DNA of 64,000 nucleotides from CAZLFQ01 sp964625465 (GCA_964625465.1 CAZVFD010000003.1:37529-101528); one strand, 5' to 3'. Shown: positions 17,135 to 26,232, counted from the stretch's first letter. A program made the numbers and translations. Notes: generated from the sequence alone by a model not told the origin.

Positions 17135-17163
17135 TTGACATAACCCTGAAGCGTTGGTACAAT
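17135..17163 (+). promoter_or_regulatory. Near-consensus sigma-70 promoter with overlapping inverted repeat
   Basis: TTGACA (17135-17140), a 17-bp spacer and TACAAT (17158-17163): the best promoter in the window. An inverted repeat, CATAACCC (17139-17146) and GGGTTATG (17167-17174), brackets the -10 and could be an operator. It drives the permease gene at 17301 through a leader of about 130 nt. Confidence 0.7.
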
Positions 17164-17169
17164 CACGGG

Positions 17170-17255
17170 TTATGAATACATAGTAATTAATATGTCAGCT
17201 GCGATGATCGTAATCATGAAAAAATCTTGAAAGGGCTAAGCCCCTGTTTTTCACG
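17170..17255 (+). ncRNA. Structured leader or small RNA before an amino-acid permease
   Basis: Between the promoter and the permease ATG, short hairpins can form: CATA/TATG around 17178-17194 and ATGAT-CGTA-ATCAT at 17204-17217. GGGC-TAA-GCCC (17233-17243) is followed by CTGTTTTT. The last resembles a weak intrinsic terminator, so this may be an attenuator-type leader or a short independent RNA. It matches no riboswitch class I could recognise. Confidence 0.35.
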
Positions 17256-17300
17256 CATCCCAATCTTAGAGTTTTATTTCCAAATTTTTTAAATATTCAT

Positions 17301-18578
17301 ATGCAACAGAAAATCGGTCTTTGGCCATTAACCTCTCTAGTCACTGGAAGTCTTGTTGGCTCTGGTGTATTTTTACTACCCGCGACACTTGCCCCATTTG
17401 GAACTGTAAGTTTACTGGGTTGGATACTAACTTCAATTGGCGCAATTCTTTTAGCATTTGTTTTTGCTGAACTCGCTTCAAGATATAACGCGAAAAACGG
17501 CGGTCCTTATGTTTACGCACGCGAAGCATTTGGAAAAGATGCAGGATACTTCATATGCTGGGGTTACTGGACTCTATCATGGATAGGGAACTCGGCGCTA
17601 GTTGTTGGTGCAGTAAGTTATCTCGGAGTAATCTACGGGGAACTTGATAAAAGCACCGCGCTTATACTTGAGCTTTCAATTTTATTTGCCGTAATGTCAT
17701 TTAACTTAATGAGCATTAAAACTACTGGTATGGGGGAATTGATAATTACTGTAGTGAAAGTTGTGCCATTATTGATCCTTCCAATTATTGGGTTGGCATA
17801 TATAGATCTTGCAAATTTCTCTACACTTAATCCCTCTGGAAAACCATTTATGGAATCTTTAAATTCGGTAGCGTTTTTAACATTATGGGCGTACATAGGT
17901 TTAGAGACAGGAACGGTGCCATCTGGGCAAGTTATCAATGCTAAAAAGAATGTCCCGCTGGCTATCATATTTGGAACACTAATCGCAGCAGCAGTTTATG
18001 TATTGGGTACAGCAGTTGTTATGGGTGTGGTTCCGCATGATCAATTAGTTAAATCAAAAGCGCCATATGCAGATGCAGCAGCTATCATTTTTGGTGGTTC
18101 TTGGGGAATTCCCGTGGCTATCACTGCAATTATCTCTTGTATAGGAACTCTTAATGCTTGGACATTAGTTGTGGGAAGAATACCACAAGGTGCGGCTGAG
18201 GATGGTTTGTTTCCAAAAATATTTAGAAAAGTGAATAAAGCTGGTACGCCCCAGTTTGGGATTGTCGTTTCTTCTTTGCTTTCTGTACCGTTCATTATTA
18301 TGTCTTTAGAAGAAAACCTAACAGCACAGTTTAATACAATTATTGATATTGCGGTTTCATCAATCCTCATAGTTTATGTTGTGTGTGTTTTGTCGTATTT
18401 CAAATTGCTCATCAAAGCAAACGCACTGACAGGTATGAAATTTACAATTGGCATATTAGCTTTGATTTTCTCACTTTGGACACTTTGGGCAGCTAGCTTA
18501 AAAATGGTTTGCCTATCGATCGTTCTTTATGTTCTTGGCGTGCCGATGTATATGATGATGAAGCTTAGAAAAAAGTAG
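17301..18578 (+). CDS. APC-family amino acid permease (AdiC/PotE-like)
   Basis: A 425-aa inner-membrane transporter with about 12 hydrophobic segments. The first helix carries the APC substrate-binding signature GSLVGSGVFLLPATLAPFG (residues about 16-34), followed by GGPYVYAREAFGKDAGYFICW and FLTLWAYIGLETGTVPSG (TM6 region). The closest resemblance is to the arginine/agmatine and putrescine/ornithine antiporter branch, so a cationic amino acid or amine exchanger is plausible but not proved. Cells of this order import many amino acids from the host. It has its own strong promoter and a structured leader, and no partner gene in the same direction. Confidence 0.85.
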   Translation: MQQKIGLWPLTSLVTGSLVGSGVFLLPATLAPFGTVSLLGWILTSIGAILLAFVFAELASRYNAKNGGPYVYAREAFGKDAGYFICWGYWTLSWIGNSALVVGAVSYLGVIYGELDKSTALILELSILFAVMSFNLMSIKTTGMGELIITVVKVVPLLILPIIGLAYIDLANFSTLNPSGKPFMESLNSVAFLTLWAYIGLETGTVPSGQVINAKKNVPLAIIFGTLIAAAVYVLGTAVVMGVVPHDQLVKSKAPYADAAAIIFGGSWGIPVAITAIISCIGTLNAWTLVVGRIPQGAAEDGLFPKIFRKVNKAGTPQFGIVVSSLLSVPFIIMSLEENLTAQFNTIIDIAVSSILIVYVVCVLSYFKLLIKANALTGMKFTIGILALIFSLWTLWAASLKMVCLSIVLYVLGVPMYMMMKLRKK

Positions 18579-18621
18579 TTATACTGTCGGAAGTGTTTAC
18601 TAGTTGCTGGGAGGAGGAATT

Positions 18622-20766
18622 ATGTTAGGGGACCGATCTGAAATGCAACAATTAACTGATTCTATTTCAAGTGGTGAAACTGACGATGTCTTGATAGATC
18701 TAATCAACAATGCTTCTAAAAGTGTACTAAGTCAACAAGTAGAGGGAGGTGGTTTTGAGTATTCCATTCTTACAGAACTACTTATATATGGAAAAGAAAA
18801 AGCATTCTGGCATCTGGAAAAAAAAGTTGGTTTAGGCTTGCTTGTTGAAAAACCTCTATTAGGTGCAATGGAGGATCCGCTTTGCAGGTGGAGTGATATT
18901 GCAAAGCTTCCTACAGAGGCTGATAGGGTTATTGCTCAATTAAGAAGAAAAGAAAAAATCCACTCAATTCTGACAGGCATTGCCTACCATACTTATTTTG
19001 AAGAAAGAGCGTGGAATCGATATGAAACTTTGTTGTTCTATGCAGTATATTTTGGTCATACGTGTTTGGTCAGGGGTATATCAGAGCTAGGAATATTTTT
19101 ACACAAAGAAGCGTCTCGCCATTGTTCTCCAGTAATGTTGGCTGTGAGTAATCAGCATACTGTATCTATGTTTAAATGTTTGGATGGGGATTTAGTAAAG
19201 TACGACAGGCTTAACAATTTACTGCACAGGAGAGAATATTTTAGCGAAGCACTGAAGCTTATCAAAGACTATGAGAGCCAGTACAAATCAAGTCTAAAAA
19301 ATGAGGCCTCAACTCAAATCAACCTCATTAATGCTCTTAAAAATATATTGGTCATTTTGAACGATTTATTTCGTGAGGAGAATAAGTATAGAAACCCTGT
19401 AATAGAATTGAGTTTGGATGATTCAGAAGCAGAGCAGTTGAGTCAGCGAGTCACTTTATACGAATTTGCTGAGCATATAGTAATTTTTGATAGAATATTG
19501 AAAGATAAGCAGTTGCTGATGCTTTTAGTTAAATCAATTACTAAACTTCTACCTAGACACGCTCTTGAAAGTATTGAAATTTTTGAAATAACGCCTGCTT
19601 GTAAAGAGTTCTTGGAGGACTGTATTGCAGAAAAAAGGCAGTTGGGTTGCACAGCTAGTTTAACATCATCTTCAAACAGCAGAGTAGCTGTAGCAGAATC
19701 AGAAGAAGAACCAGAAGAAGCGCATAGAGATTATTCAGCTAGCCCATATACAGTTCTAAAGCCGCCAACAATGCCATCTGGTTATTATAATTTAGGTGGG
19801 GCAGTGCCAACTATGGACGACATAGAGAGAATGGAGGAATACAATTCATTGAGGCAAGTTGCCGCTCAAAGACTATACAATAATTTGATTGAGGCTGTGA
19901 ATAATGGATTATTCCGAATCTGCCTAACTTGGGACATGGCTTCTTTAGATAGTTTAATAAATGATATAATTCTTTTTAAAAGAACACTTGAGGAGTTACT
20001 AATTGCAGAAAAATTAATGGAGCTGCCAAAACTTAAAAATACCGATTTTCTAAAAAGATTGCAGTTCTGGTGTTCCTTCAGGAACGATGTAGGGAAGTTA
20101 GATAAAGAGCAGCCTTTAGACAGACTAATTCTTTACCTTATAAAGATAAATGTCGAAACCCCAAAAACTTATTACTTAAATAATGTCACTTCACGTTCTT
20201 TGAATAATGAGCAAAAGCAGGTTTATTTTGAAATAAAAAGAGCAATTATAGCTTTAAAAGGAAGTTGTAGTTTGCCAGAACCTAGTTTTGTTCCGGGACA
20301 AGGAGTGGCATATAAAATGATAACTTTCGCGGAGCTGAACTTGCCAAACGATAGGAGATTTGTTGGTAGATTTGCGATGGGTTGCGTGTTTGAGAATACA
20401 GTTATACTTACATATTGGCATTCATGGCTTAAGGATGCGGCATCTAAAAATGAAACTTCAAAAAAGATGCTGCACATATTAATGCAGAATGAAATTGAAA
20501 CCGCATTTCAAGACTGTATGTTTTCAGGTTTATTTGCAGCGTGGAAAACTCAAATGCCTGAGTCAAAAATAGTAAAATGGGTCTCAAGTACAGCGACATA
20601 TCTAGATGATAAATTTGGTACAATGGTTTGTGATATTGTCTATGACATAGAACTCTTAGTGAAGCACTTACCAAGCCAGAAAAATGAGCAAATCCGAAGA
20701 TGTCAGAGTAACCTAGAAGATGTATTTAAAAACTTATCCCTTAAAATTACAGTACCAAGCCTCTAG
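18622..20766 (+). CDS. Large hypothetical protein with ankyrin-like segment
   Basis: A 714-aa protein not recognised as a whole. The ATG at 18622 follows an excellent GGAGGAGG site, so the TTG 18 nt earlier is rejected. Residues about 130-190 (RYETLLFYAVYFGHTCLVRGI, then SPVMLAVSNQHTVSMFKCL) look like two degenerate ankyrin repeats. A Ser/Glu-rich linker lies near 350-370 (AVAESEEEPEEAH). The second half is helical with no recognised motif. There is no signal peptide or transmembrane segment. It is a candidate effector or scaffold, by inference only. It overlaps the convergent csaA gene by 4 nt. Confidence 0.75.
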   Translation: MLGDRSEMQQLTDSISSGETDDVLIDLINNASKSVLSQQVEGGGFEYSILTELLIYGKEKAFWHLEKKVGLGLLVEKPLLGAMEDPLCRWSDIAKLPTEADRVIAQLRRKEKIHSILTGIAYHTYFEERAWNRYETLLFYAVYFGHTCLVRGISELGIFLHKEASRHCSPVMLAVSNQHTVSMFKCLDGDLVKYDRLNNLLHRREYFSEALKLIKDYESQYKSSLKNEASTQINLINALKNILVILNDLFREENKYRNPVIELSLDDSEAEQLSQRVTLYEFAEHIVIFDRILKDKQLLMLLVKSITKLLPRHALESIEIFEITPACKEFLEDCIAEKRQLGCTASLTSSSNSRVAVAESEEEPEEAHRDYSASPYTVLKPPTMPSGYYNLGGAVPTMDDIERMEEYNSLRQVAAQRLYNNLIEAVNNGLFRICLTWDMASLDSLINDIILFKRTLEELLIAEKLMELPKLKNTDFLKRLQFWCSFRNDVGKLDKEQPLDRLILYLIKINVETPKTYYLNNVTSRSLNNEQKQVYFEIKRAIIALKGSCSLPEPSFVPGQGVAYKMITFAELNLPNDRRFVGRFAMGCVFENTVILTYWHSWLKDAASKNETSKKMLHILMQNEIETAFQDCMFSGLFAAWKTQMPESKIVKWVSSTATYLDDKFGTMVCDIVYDIELLVKHLPSQKNEQIRRCQSNLEDVFKNLSLKITVPSL

Positions 20767-21098
20767 CAGAGCTTCATACCATTCGGTACTTTTGGGTCGG
20801 TAGTTACAAGACAAATTGCATCATTTTTATCAGAGAAACCAACTAATAAGAATTGCGACATAAATCCTGCGATGTTTCGTTCTCCTAGATTCACGCACCC
20901 CACTACTGAACGACCTATTAAAGAGTCGGGGGTGTAGTGGACGGTTACTTGTGCAGATGTTTGCAGTACGCCAATCTCAGCTCCAAAATCTACCCACACT
21001 TTGTAAGCAGGTTTTTTTGCGCGAGGGAACTCTTCAACCTTTGTAACTGTTCCAGATCTAAGTTCAACTTTCGCAAAATCATCATAGCTAATTGTCAT
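20763..21098 (-). CDS. csaA: tRNA-binding-domain chaperone CsaA
   Basis: A 111-aa single EMAPII/OB-fold tRNA-binding domain. It begins MTISYDDFAKVELRSGTV and has FPRAKKPAYKVWVDFG, LQTSAQVT, GRSVVGCVNLGERNIAGFMSQFLLVGF and TDPKVPNGMKL, all typical of CsaA. CsaA is a dimeric chaperone linked to protein export in Bacillus, and many bacteria carry it as a stand-alone protein. Length matches the family (about 110 aa). It converges on the 714-aa gene with a 4-nt overlap and is divergent from the CPBP protease. Confidence 0.9.
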   Translation of the reverse strand: MTISYDDFAKVELRSGTVTKVEEFPRAKKPAYKVWVDFGAEIGVLQTSAQVTVHYTPDSLIGRSVVGCVNLGERNIAGFMSQFLLVGFSDKNDAICLVTTDPKVPNGMKLC

Positions 21099-21167
21099 AA
21101 AAAGCCTTTTTAAATTGTGGAGAAACTTATATCATATGTTTCCAGCAATATATAATGGTTTTCTCAT

Positions 21168-21995
21168 ATGAATATAGCATATGACTTTCTTTTAGGTACT
21201 GTAGTCTGTGCCTTGCTGTTAAGGCGTGGTGATGTAACGTTGATGGCGCTATCTGCAGCAATCGCACTGGCTTTGCATTCTAATGTTATAGATGTCTTGG
21301 GGGTATCATCCCTAGCAGTTCTTGCTTGCTCAGCGTATTTTTCTTTCCATAATAAAAAGTACCAAGCATTGGCATTGCCAATTATGATTGGTTTGATTGC
21401 TGGAATTCTGTTTCATAAGATTCCCGGATTTCACAATACTCTTGCTTTAGATGAAGTCAGATTCTCCAAGGCCTCAGCTCAGTACTCCATGTATCTCAAT
21501 TTTGATAAGGTAGCTGCTGGGTTAATAATTTTTGCAATTGGAGGTCTTGCTGCGGCTGAAAAATTACCAAATTTTAAGTCGATTTTGGATACCATAGCAA
21601 TTCTCATTTTGGCAATACTTGTAATTATGATTCCTGCTAGATGTAGTGGACATGTGCTCATTGATGCTAAAATTCCTGAACACTTTTGGATATGGTCGTT
21701 GAATAATTTCTTCTTTGTAAGCTTCGCTGAAGAGGTGATTTTCAGAGGCTTTATACAACGTAAGCTAACCGCAGATCTAAAGTTAGATCCATTTTTTGCA
21801 ATTGCTATTTCTTCGATAATTTTTGGTTTAGCTCATTTCAAAGGTGGAGTGACGTATATCACGTTATCCGCAGTGTGTGGTGTCTTCTATGGATTTGCTT
21901 ATTATAAAACTAATAGGATTTTATGTGCGATGTTAGTGCATTTTGGACTTAACCTAACCCACTTTTTATTTTTTACATATCCGTTTGCTAAATAA
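21168..21995 (+). CDS. CPBP (CAAX/Abi-type) intramembrane protease family protein
   Basis: A 275-aa membrane protein with about eight hydrophobic segments. The C-terminal half has the conserved family motifs FAEEVIFRGFIQRKL (E188, E189, R193), FGLAHFKGG, and MLVHFGLNLTHF, which supply the putative metal ligands. These are inner-membrane endoproteases related to Rce1, and the bacterial substrates are mostly unknown; some members act in bacteriocin self-immunity. It is monocistronic in appearance. Start ATG 21168 is the first in frame. Confidence 0.85.
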   Translation: MNIAYDFLLGTVVCALLLRRGDVTLMALSAAIALALHSNVIDVLGVSSLAVLACSAYFSFHNKKYQALALPIMIGLIAGILFHKIPGFHNTLALDEVRFSKASAQYSMYLNFDKVAAGLIIFAIGGLAAAEKLPNFKSILDTIAILILAILVIMIPARCSGHVLIDAKIPEHFWIWSLNNFFFVSFAEEVIFRGFIQRKLTADLKLDPFFAIAISSIIFGLAHFKGGVTYITLSAVCGVFYGFAYYKTNRILCAMLVHFGLNLTHFLFFTYPFAK

Positions 21996-22093
21996 ATTTA
22001 CCTTCAAATTTCTGTATATGTACTGAGCGATAATTTGCTGTGTAAGGTTTATGCATTGGAATTAAAATCTGGTTGCTAGAGAAACGGTTTAAA

Positions 22094-22990
22094 TTATCTT
22101 TCATGTGAGAATACACAACGTTGTATATTCTCGAAATTTTGCTTCAGATGTTGGCTTTCGTTTCTTAAGTAATATCGGTTTAATTTGTCAGTGAATTGAA
22201 AGGAGTAATTATTATTTAGTATGATTGATTCCCATTCTTGATGTGAGGGTGTATATGTAGATGGAATAGTGGCTTCAATTACCAAAACTTCCGGCCGAAA
22301 TTTTTCTAGATCTAGACCCTTTAACACGTTTTTTTCAAAGCCCTCAACATCAATTTTTAGGAAATTAATGGTTTGAATTGGGTGTTGTCCAAGGATGAAA
22401 TTTAAGGTGGTTACAGGAATTTTAAAGACTTTAATTTGAAAGCCTTTTTTGCTTGCTGTGTCTTTGATGTTAGGGTTGAATGTCGAATAAACAGAAGGTT
22501 CTTTTTCGCTTCTGTCATATATTTGGTAAAATTCTAGCTCAGCATTTTTATCAGATATGCCAACATTTAAATTTATATCATTTGGCCTAGAGGACTCTAG
22601 CAGCTCATACATATGTGGTAGTGGTTCTATATTTATACCACTCCACCCTTTTAAGTAAAAATGCTTTGTGACAGAAAGATAATCAGGATCTGAAGCGCCA
22701 ACGTCAATGTAAGTGCCTTTATGTACATCTTTGAATACATTAGACAGTACATAATCTTCATAAAATTGACTATAGAGATTTGTATTGCCTTCAAATTTTG
22801 TAAGTGGACACTGGCCTCGAATTACCATGAAGTAAAATGGAAATTTGGGGATGATTAAAGAAACAAGTAAACTTATAGTAAAAAAGATTGTTACCCTGAG
22901 AAAAAATTTTCCTAAAAAAGGGGTTTTTGGTTTGTTATTCTCAAGCCAGCCGCTTATTCTATTGTATATAGTACAGAAAAAGTCTTTCAT
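22094..22990 (-). CDS. FkbM-family methyltransferase with N-terminal membrane anchor
   Basis: A 298-aa protein from ATG 22990, which has AGGAG 8 nt upstream; a TTG 18 nt earlier is less likely. A hydrophobic anchor at about 30-55 (VTIFFTISLLVSLIIPKFPF) is followed by an FkbM domain: SQFYEDYVLSNVF, GTYIDVGASDPDYLSVT (SAM-binding motif I), GINIEPLPHMYELL, NLNVGISDKNAELEFYQI and NFLKIDVEGFEKNVLKGL. FkbM enzymes O-methylate sugars or polyketides and often act on surface polysaccharide. The last codons contain a 26-bp near-perfect palindrome. A 44-codon open frame overlaps the start by 4 nt. Confidence 0.85.
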   Translation of the reverse strand: MKDFFCTIYNRISGWLENNKPKTPFLGKFFLRVTIFFTISLLVSLIIPKFPFYFMVIRGQCPLTKFEGNTNLYSQFYEDYVLSNVFKDVHKGTYIDVGASDPDYLSVTKHFYLKGWSGINIEPLPHMYELLESSRPNDINLNVGISDKNAELEFYQIYDRSEKEPSVYSTFNPNIKDTASKKGFQIKVFKIPVTTLNFILGQHPIQTINFLKIDVEGFEKNVLKGLDLEKFRPEVLVIEATIPSTYTPSHQEWESIILNNNYSFQFTDKLNRYYLRNESQHLKQNFENIQRCVFSHER

Positions 22991-23121
22991 TTTTTTACTC
23001 CTACACAAGTATCTAACTCAACATTTCTACTAAGCGCGCTTTCTAAAATTGTTGCAATGCTAGCTCTGCAAGTCATACCTTTTAATTTAATATCTTGTGG
23101 TTGAATCAATCTATTTTTCAT
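22987..23121 (-). CDS. Possible small upstream ORF coupled to the FkbM gene
   Basis: A 44-aa frame starting MKNRLIQPQDIKLKGMTCRA and ending LDTCVGVKK. Its stop overlaps the FkbM start in an ATGA arrangement, and it contains the FkbM ribosome binding site. No clear Shine-Dalgarno precedes it. It contains two cysteines and no known motif. It could be a leader peptide or a real small protein; chance is also possible. The rest of 22991-23321 has no other recognisable gene. Confidence 0.3.
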   Translation of the reverse strand: MKNRLIQPQDIKLKGMTCRASIATILESALSRNVELDTCVGVKK

Positions 23122-23321
23122 ACAAGTCACTGCTTTTCAAAAAGAATATAAAACTGCGCATAAATTCACAATTGTTATTTAGATTGGCAGGAAGTTGGTA
23201 ATGTATACTCATAGAGTCTTGTAAAAGTCTCGATATAGTTTGATTAGCATTCTATTGAAATTGAGTTGCAAAATTCTTTGCCTCAACCCAGACTTATGTT
23301 GTGTACAATTTGGGGATGCTG

Positions 23322-24107
23322 ATGATAAACAAAGATTTAGAAGATAGGCGCGGTGAATTCACAAGGCAACTTTCTATTATTTTGAATGAATTCATGGCTG
23401 CCAAGGCGAGCAGGGATACAAATAAGATCAATGCAGCAAAAGTAAAAGTAGACAAGTATCTTTTACAAGAAGATGCGGGCAAATTTTTAGACGTTGAAAG
23501 TAAAACGTTACTAGAAAATTTAAAACAATACTTTCTGGATATATCAAATGATGAGAAACCTTATAAAGTTTTTGCGGACATTTTAGTGCAAGTTTTTAGC
23601 TCTTATAAAAAGGAAGATATAGATGATCATAAATGTCGGAAACCGAAAGCAATATTGCTGTTCCAAGATATTGTGGATACTTATTTTCCGAGTATTAAAA
23701 CAGACGCACTGTATCCAGATACCAATAAACCTTGGCAGAAAGATTTGTTAAAAATGCTTACTAGGGATTTAGGCTTTGATGAATATAAAAGTCTCCCCCT
23801 AAAATACCAAGACGAATTATTTCCGCGAGGAAGGCTGGTTGCTAACCATTTATTTGATTTTTCATTTACTCATTATGAGCAAGTAAAACATAGACTTCAG
23901 CAAGAAAATGAAAAAGCGCAAGCTGAATTGTTAAAAGCTGTAGAGAATATTACTGCTACCCATTACTCTTCCGGTGCTGCTGTCGCGGTTGAGCCAGCTC
24001 CTGCCCCAAAGGTAAGTATGGCATCAGCTGCATTTGGTAAGGCAGCTGAATACTTAAGAAGAATAAAAGACAGCCAATCGCAAGGTTCTGCAGTGCAGGA
24101 TTTGTGA
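23322..24107 (+). CDS. Hypothetical protein
   Basis: A 261-aa protein from ATG 23322, which has GGGG 6 nt upstream; in-frame ATG 23316 and GTG 23301 are alternatives. It is mostly alpha-helical and charged: LEDRRGEFTRQLSIILNEFM, then KINAAKVKVDKYLLQ, and a long helix HYEQVKHRLQQENEKAQAELL near residue 200 that may be a coiled coil. This is followed by an Ala/Pro-rich linker (VAVEPAPAPK). There is no signal peptide, membrane segment or family I recognise. It converges on the HAD-like gene with 8 bp between stops. Confidence 0.65.
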   Translation: MINKDLEDRRGEFTRQLSIILNEFMAAKASRDTNKINAAKVKVDKYLLQEDAGKFLDVESKTLLENLKQYFLDISNDEKPYKVFADILVQVFSSYKKEDIDDHKCRKPKAILLFQDIVDTYFPSIKTDALYPDTNKPWQKDLLKMLTRDLGFDEYKSLPLKYQDELFPRGRLVANHLFDFSFTHYEQVKHRLQQENEKAQAELLKAVENITATHYSSGAAVAVEPAPAPKVSMASAAFGKAAEYLRRIKDSQSQGSAVQDL

Positions 24108-24115
24108 AATTAGTA

Positions 24116-24919
24116 TTAGCTTATTTCTAGTAAGGAATTAGCAGCGGTGTTTCTTTTTTCTATAATTTTTTTGAACTTGTTATCGAGCAGGCTAATTCTA
24201 GATTCGAAATTCGTAGGAATTTTTGGCTTGTTAATTTCCTTAGTTCTTTTTAGCTCTGTTTCTTGAAATTTGACAAGTTCGCTACTATAAGCGCTAGTAT
24301 AAAACTCCTTTTTGGTATAGTGGAAAACTTTAGATTCAGGATGTTTATTTTGAAATTTCTTTGCTGCTTCTTCTGAATCTTCAGCGTATACTACGTTATA
24401 ATATTGCCTAGGAAGTAGCCCCATAACTTCTGTAAAAACTTCATCTTTAGCATTAAAATTATTTGCATATATCACACCATTTTGCACTCTGATTGGTTTG
24501 TCAAATTTCATGGTGTCAGTAGAGATGGTAGTGCTTGATAAGTATTCCAATATACCCAGCTCTTTAAGTGCTCTTTCAGTTGCCTCAACTCTTTTATCCG
24601 ATGGATTTCTTGCGGTTAAGCACATTATATGAGCGCCCATATCTCTCATTTCCTTTAAAATTTCCAGCAGGTCTGATTGCATTAGACGGTATTGTAGGAA
24701 TGGTTCTATGTTAGTATTTTTAAAATCACGAATTTCTCTAAAAGCTTTTTGGTACTTTTCATCTCCAACTTCCTCTTTTTTCGGGGTATTCGCGTTTAAC
24801 CACTCTTGTGACCCATAATCACTTGCTGACATAAACAAAGTATCATCTATATCAAATAAAACTAAAGTTCCTTCTGTAACAAATTTAAGCAGCTCTCTAA
24901 GATCGCTAGTAGATCTCAC
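24116..24919 (-). CDS. HAD-like DUF2608 family protein
   Basis: A 267-aa protein with a haloacid-dehalogenase signature near the N-terminus, VLFDIDDTLF (D-x-D-D-T, about residues 21-25), then IMCLTARNPSDKR (motif II threonine) and VVYAEDSEEAAKKF (motif III/IV acidic residues). The pattern fits DUF2608, a family known to me from Rickettsia, Legionella and Coxiella. It is probably a phosphatase or phosphatase-derived protein of unknown substrate. It starts with GTG directly after the murA stop, so it is translated from the murA transcript. There is no signal peptide. Confidence 0.75.
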   Translation of the reverse strand: MRSTSDLRELLKFVTEGTLVLFDIDDTLFMSASDYGSQEWLNANTPKKEEVGDEKYQKAFREIRDFKNTNIEPFLQYRLMQSDLLEILKEMRDMGAHIMCLTARNPSDKRVEATERALKELGILEYLSSTTISTDTMKFDKPIRVQNGVIYANNFNAKDEVFTEVMGLLPRQYYNVVYAEDSEEAAKKFQNKHPESKVFHYTKKEFYTSAYSSELVKFQETELKRTKEINKPKIPTNFESRISLLDNKFKKIIEKRNTAANSLLEIS

Positions 24920-26206
24920 CTAGGCAACTCGTTCTATATTAGCCCCGCAAGCACGGAGTTTTTGTTCTATATGTTCATAGCCCCTATCAAGGTGATAAAC
25001 TCGATTCACAATACTTTCTCCATGTGCAGCAAGCGCGGCAAGTATAAGTGATACAGATGCGCGTAGATCCGTTGCCATAACGGGTGCCCCATTTAATTCA
25101 CCTACACCATTTATCACTGCGGTGTTATCATTTATTGCTATTTTTGCTCCCATTCTTGAGAGTTCAGGAACGTGCATAAAGCGGTTTTCAAAAATTGTCT
25201 CTGTTATTTGAGATGTGCCCTTTGCAAGAGTAAGGAGTGACATCATCTGTGCTTGCATATCTGTAGGAAAATTTGGATATGGAGCAGTAGAAATTGATAC
25301 AGGGATAAAATTTTTCTTTGTATTGTCAACTTGAATCATGTTCGCACCTTTAGTAACGACTGATCCTGAAGCGATCAAATTATCAAGCACCGCATCCAAG
25401 ATGTCTGGGCTCACATTGGTAAGCTTAAGGTTGCCTCCGGTGATGGCTGCAGCGACTGCAAAAGTTCCTGCTTCGATTCTATCTGCAATTAACTCGTGTT
25501 TTGATGAGTGTAATTTTTGGACGCCCTTAATGGTAATTGTGGATGTGCCAGCTCCTGAAATTTCTGCGCCCATACCGTTTAGGAATTTTGCTAGATCAAC
25601 AATTTCAGGTTCTAAAGCTGCGTTACGGATTACTGTAGTGCCTTTCGCAAGGACAGCAGCACACATTGTGTTTTCCGTAGCGCCAACTGAGACTATTTTA
25701 AATTCTATTTCAGCACCTTTTAGTCCATTTGGAGCGCTTGCAAGTATATACCCACCTTCAATACTTATTTCAGCGCCCATTTTTTCTAAAGCCATAAGAT
25801 GTAGATCAACAGGTCTCGTTCCTATAGCGCAACCACCCGGCAATGATACTTTTGCTTGGCCAAATCTTGTAAGCAATGGCCCCAATACAAGAACTGAGGC
25901 GCGCATTTTTCTTACTAAATCATAGTGAGCGGTAAAATTGGTAATATTGGATCCGTCTAAAAGCACTCTTCGATTTTTGCTGCCAGACTCAAGGTCAAAT
26001 TCACCAGCAAATTCTACTTTAACACCATGTTCTTTTAATAGAGCGGTCATAGACACTATATCATGTAAGTCTGGAATATTAGAGATTTCAACGACTTCAG
26101 GGCATAAAATTGATGCTGCAAGAATGGGTAGTGCGGCATTTTTTGCACCACTAATAGAGATTTGCCCAACTAAGGGGTTGCCGCCGATAACTCTGATTTT
26201 ATCCAT
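24920..26206 (-). CDS. murA: UDP-N-acetylglucosamine 1-carboxyvinyltransferase
   Basis: A 428-aa MurA, standard length. It contains SGAKNAALPILAA (K22 and N23), the PEP-binding cysteine in LPGGCAIGTRPVDLH (C126), GTTVIRNAALEPEIVDLA and YPNFPTDMQAQMMSLL. It transfers enolpyruvate to UDP-GlcNAc, the first committed step of peptidoglycan precursor synthesis, in the cytoplasm. A cysteine at C126 predicts fosfomycin sensitivity. It is followed without a gap by the HAD-like gene and has its own promoter-like sequence at 26233-26261. Its presence shows that this lineage makes at least some peptidoglycan. Confidence 0.96.
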   Translation of the reverse strand: MDKIRVIGGNPLVGQISISGAKNAALPILAASILCPEVVEISNIPDLHDIVSMTALLKEHGVKVEFAGEFDLESGSKNRRVLLDGSNITNFTAHYDLVRKMRASVLVLGPLLTRFGQAKVSLPGGCAIGTRPVDLHLMALEKMGAEISIEGGYILASAPNGLKGAEIEFKIVSVGATENTMCAAVLAKGTTVIRNAALEPEIVDLAKFLNGMGAEISGAGTSTITIKGVQKLHSSKHELIADRIEAGTFAVAAAITGGNLKLTNVSPDILDAVLDNLIASGSVVTKGANMIQVDNTKKNFIPVSISTAPYPNFPTDMQAQMMSLLTLAKGTSQITETIFENRFMHVPELSRMGAKIAINDNTAVINGVGELNGAPVMATDLRASVSLILAALAAHGESIVNRVYHLDRGYEHIEQKLRACGANIERVA

Positions 26207-26232
26207 TTTTAAGACCTAGGTATTCTGATTAA

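Noticed and set aside
17170..17255. Known riboswitch (SAM-II, glycine, guanidine) or SRP RNA in the permease leader
   Set aside because: None of the conserved core sequences of these classes is present; only generic small hairpins were found.
25338..25925. Plus-strand open frame opposite murA
   Set aside because: It is an antisense shadow of a well-conserved gene and has no family motif.
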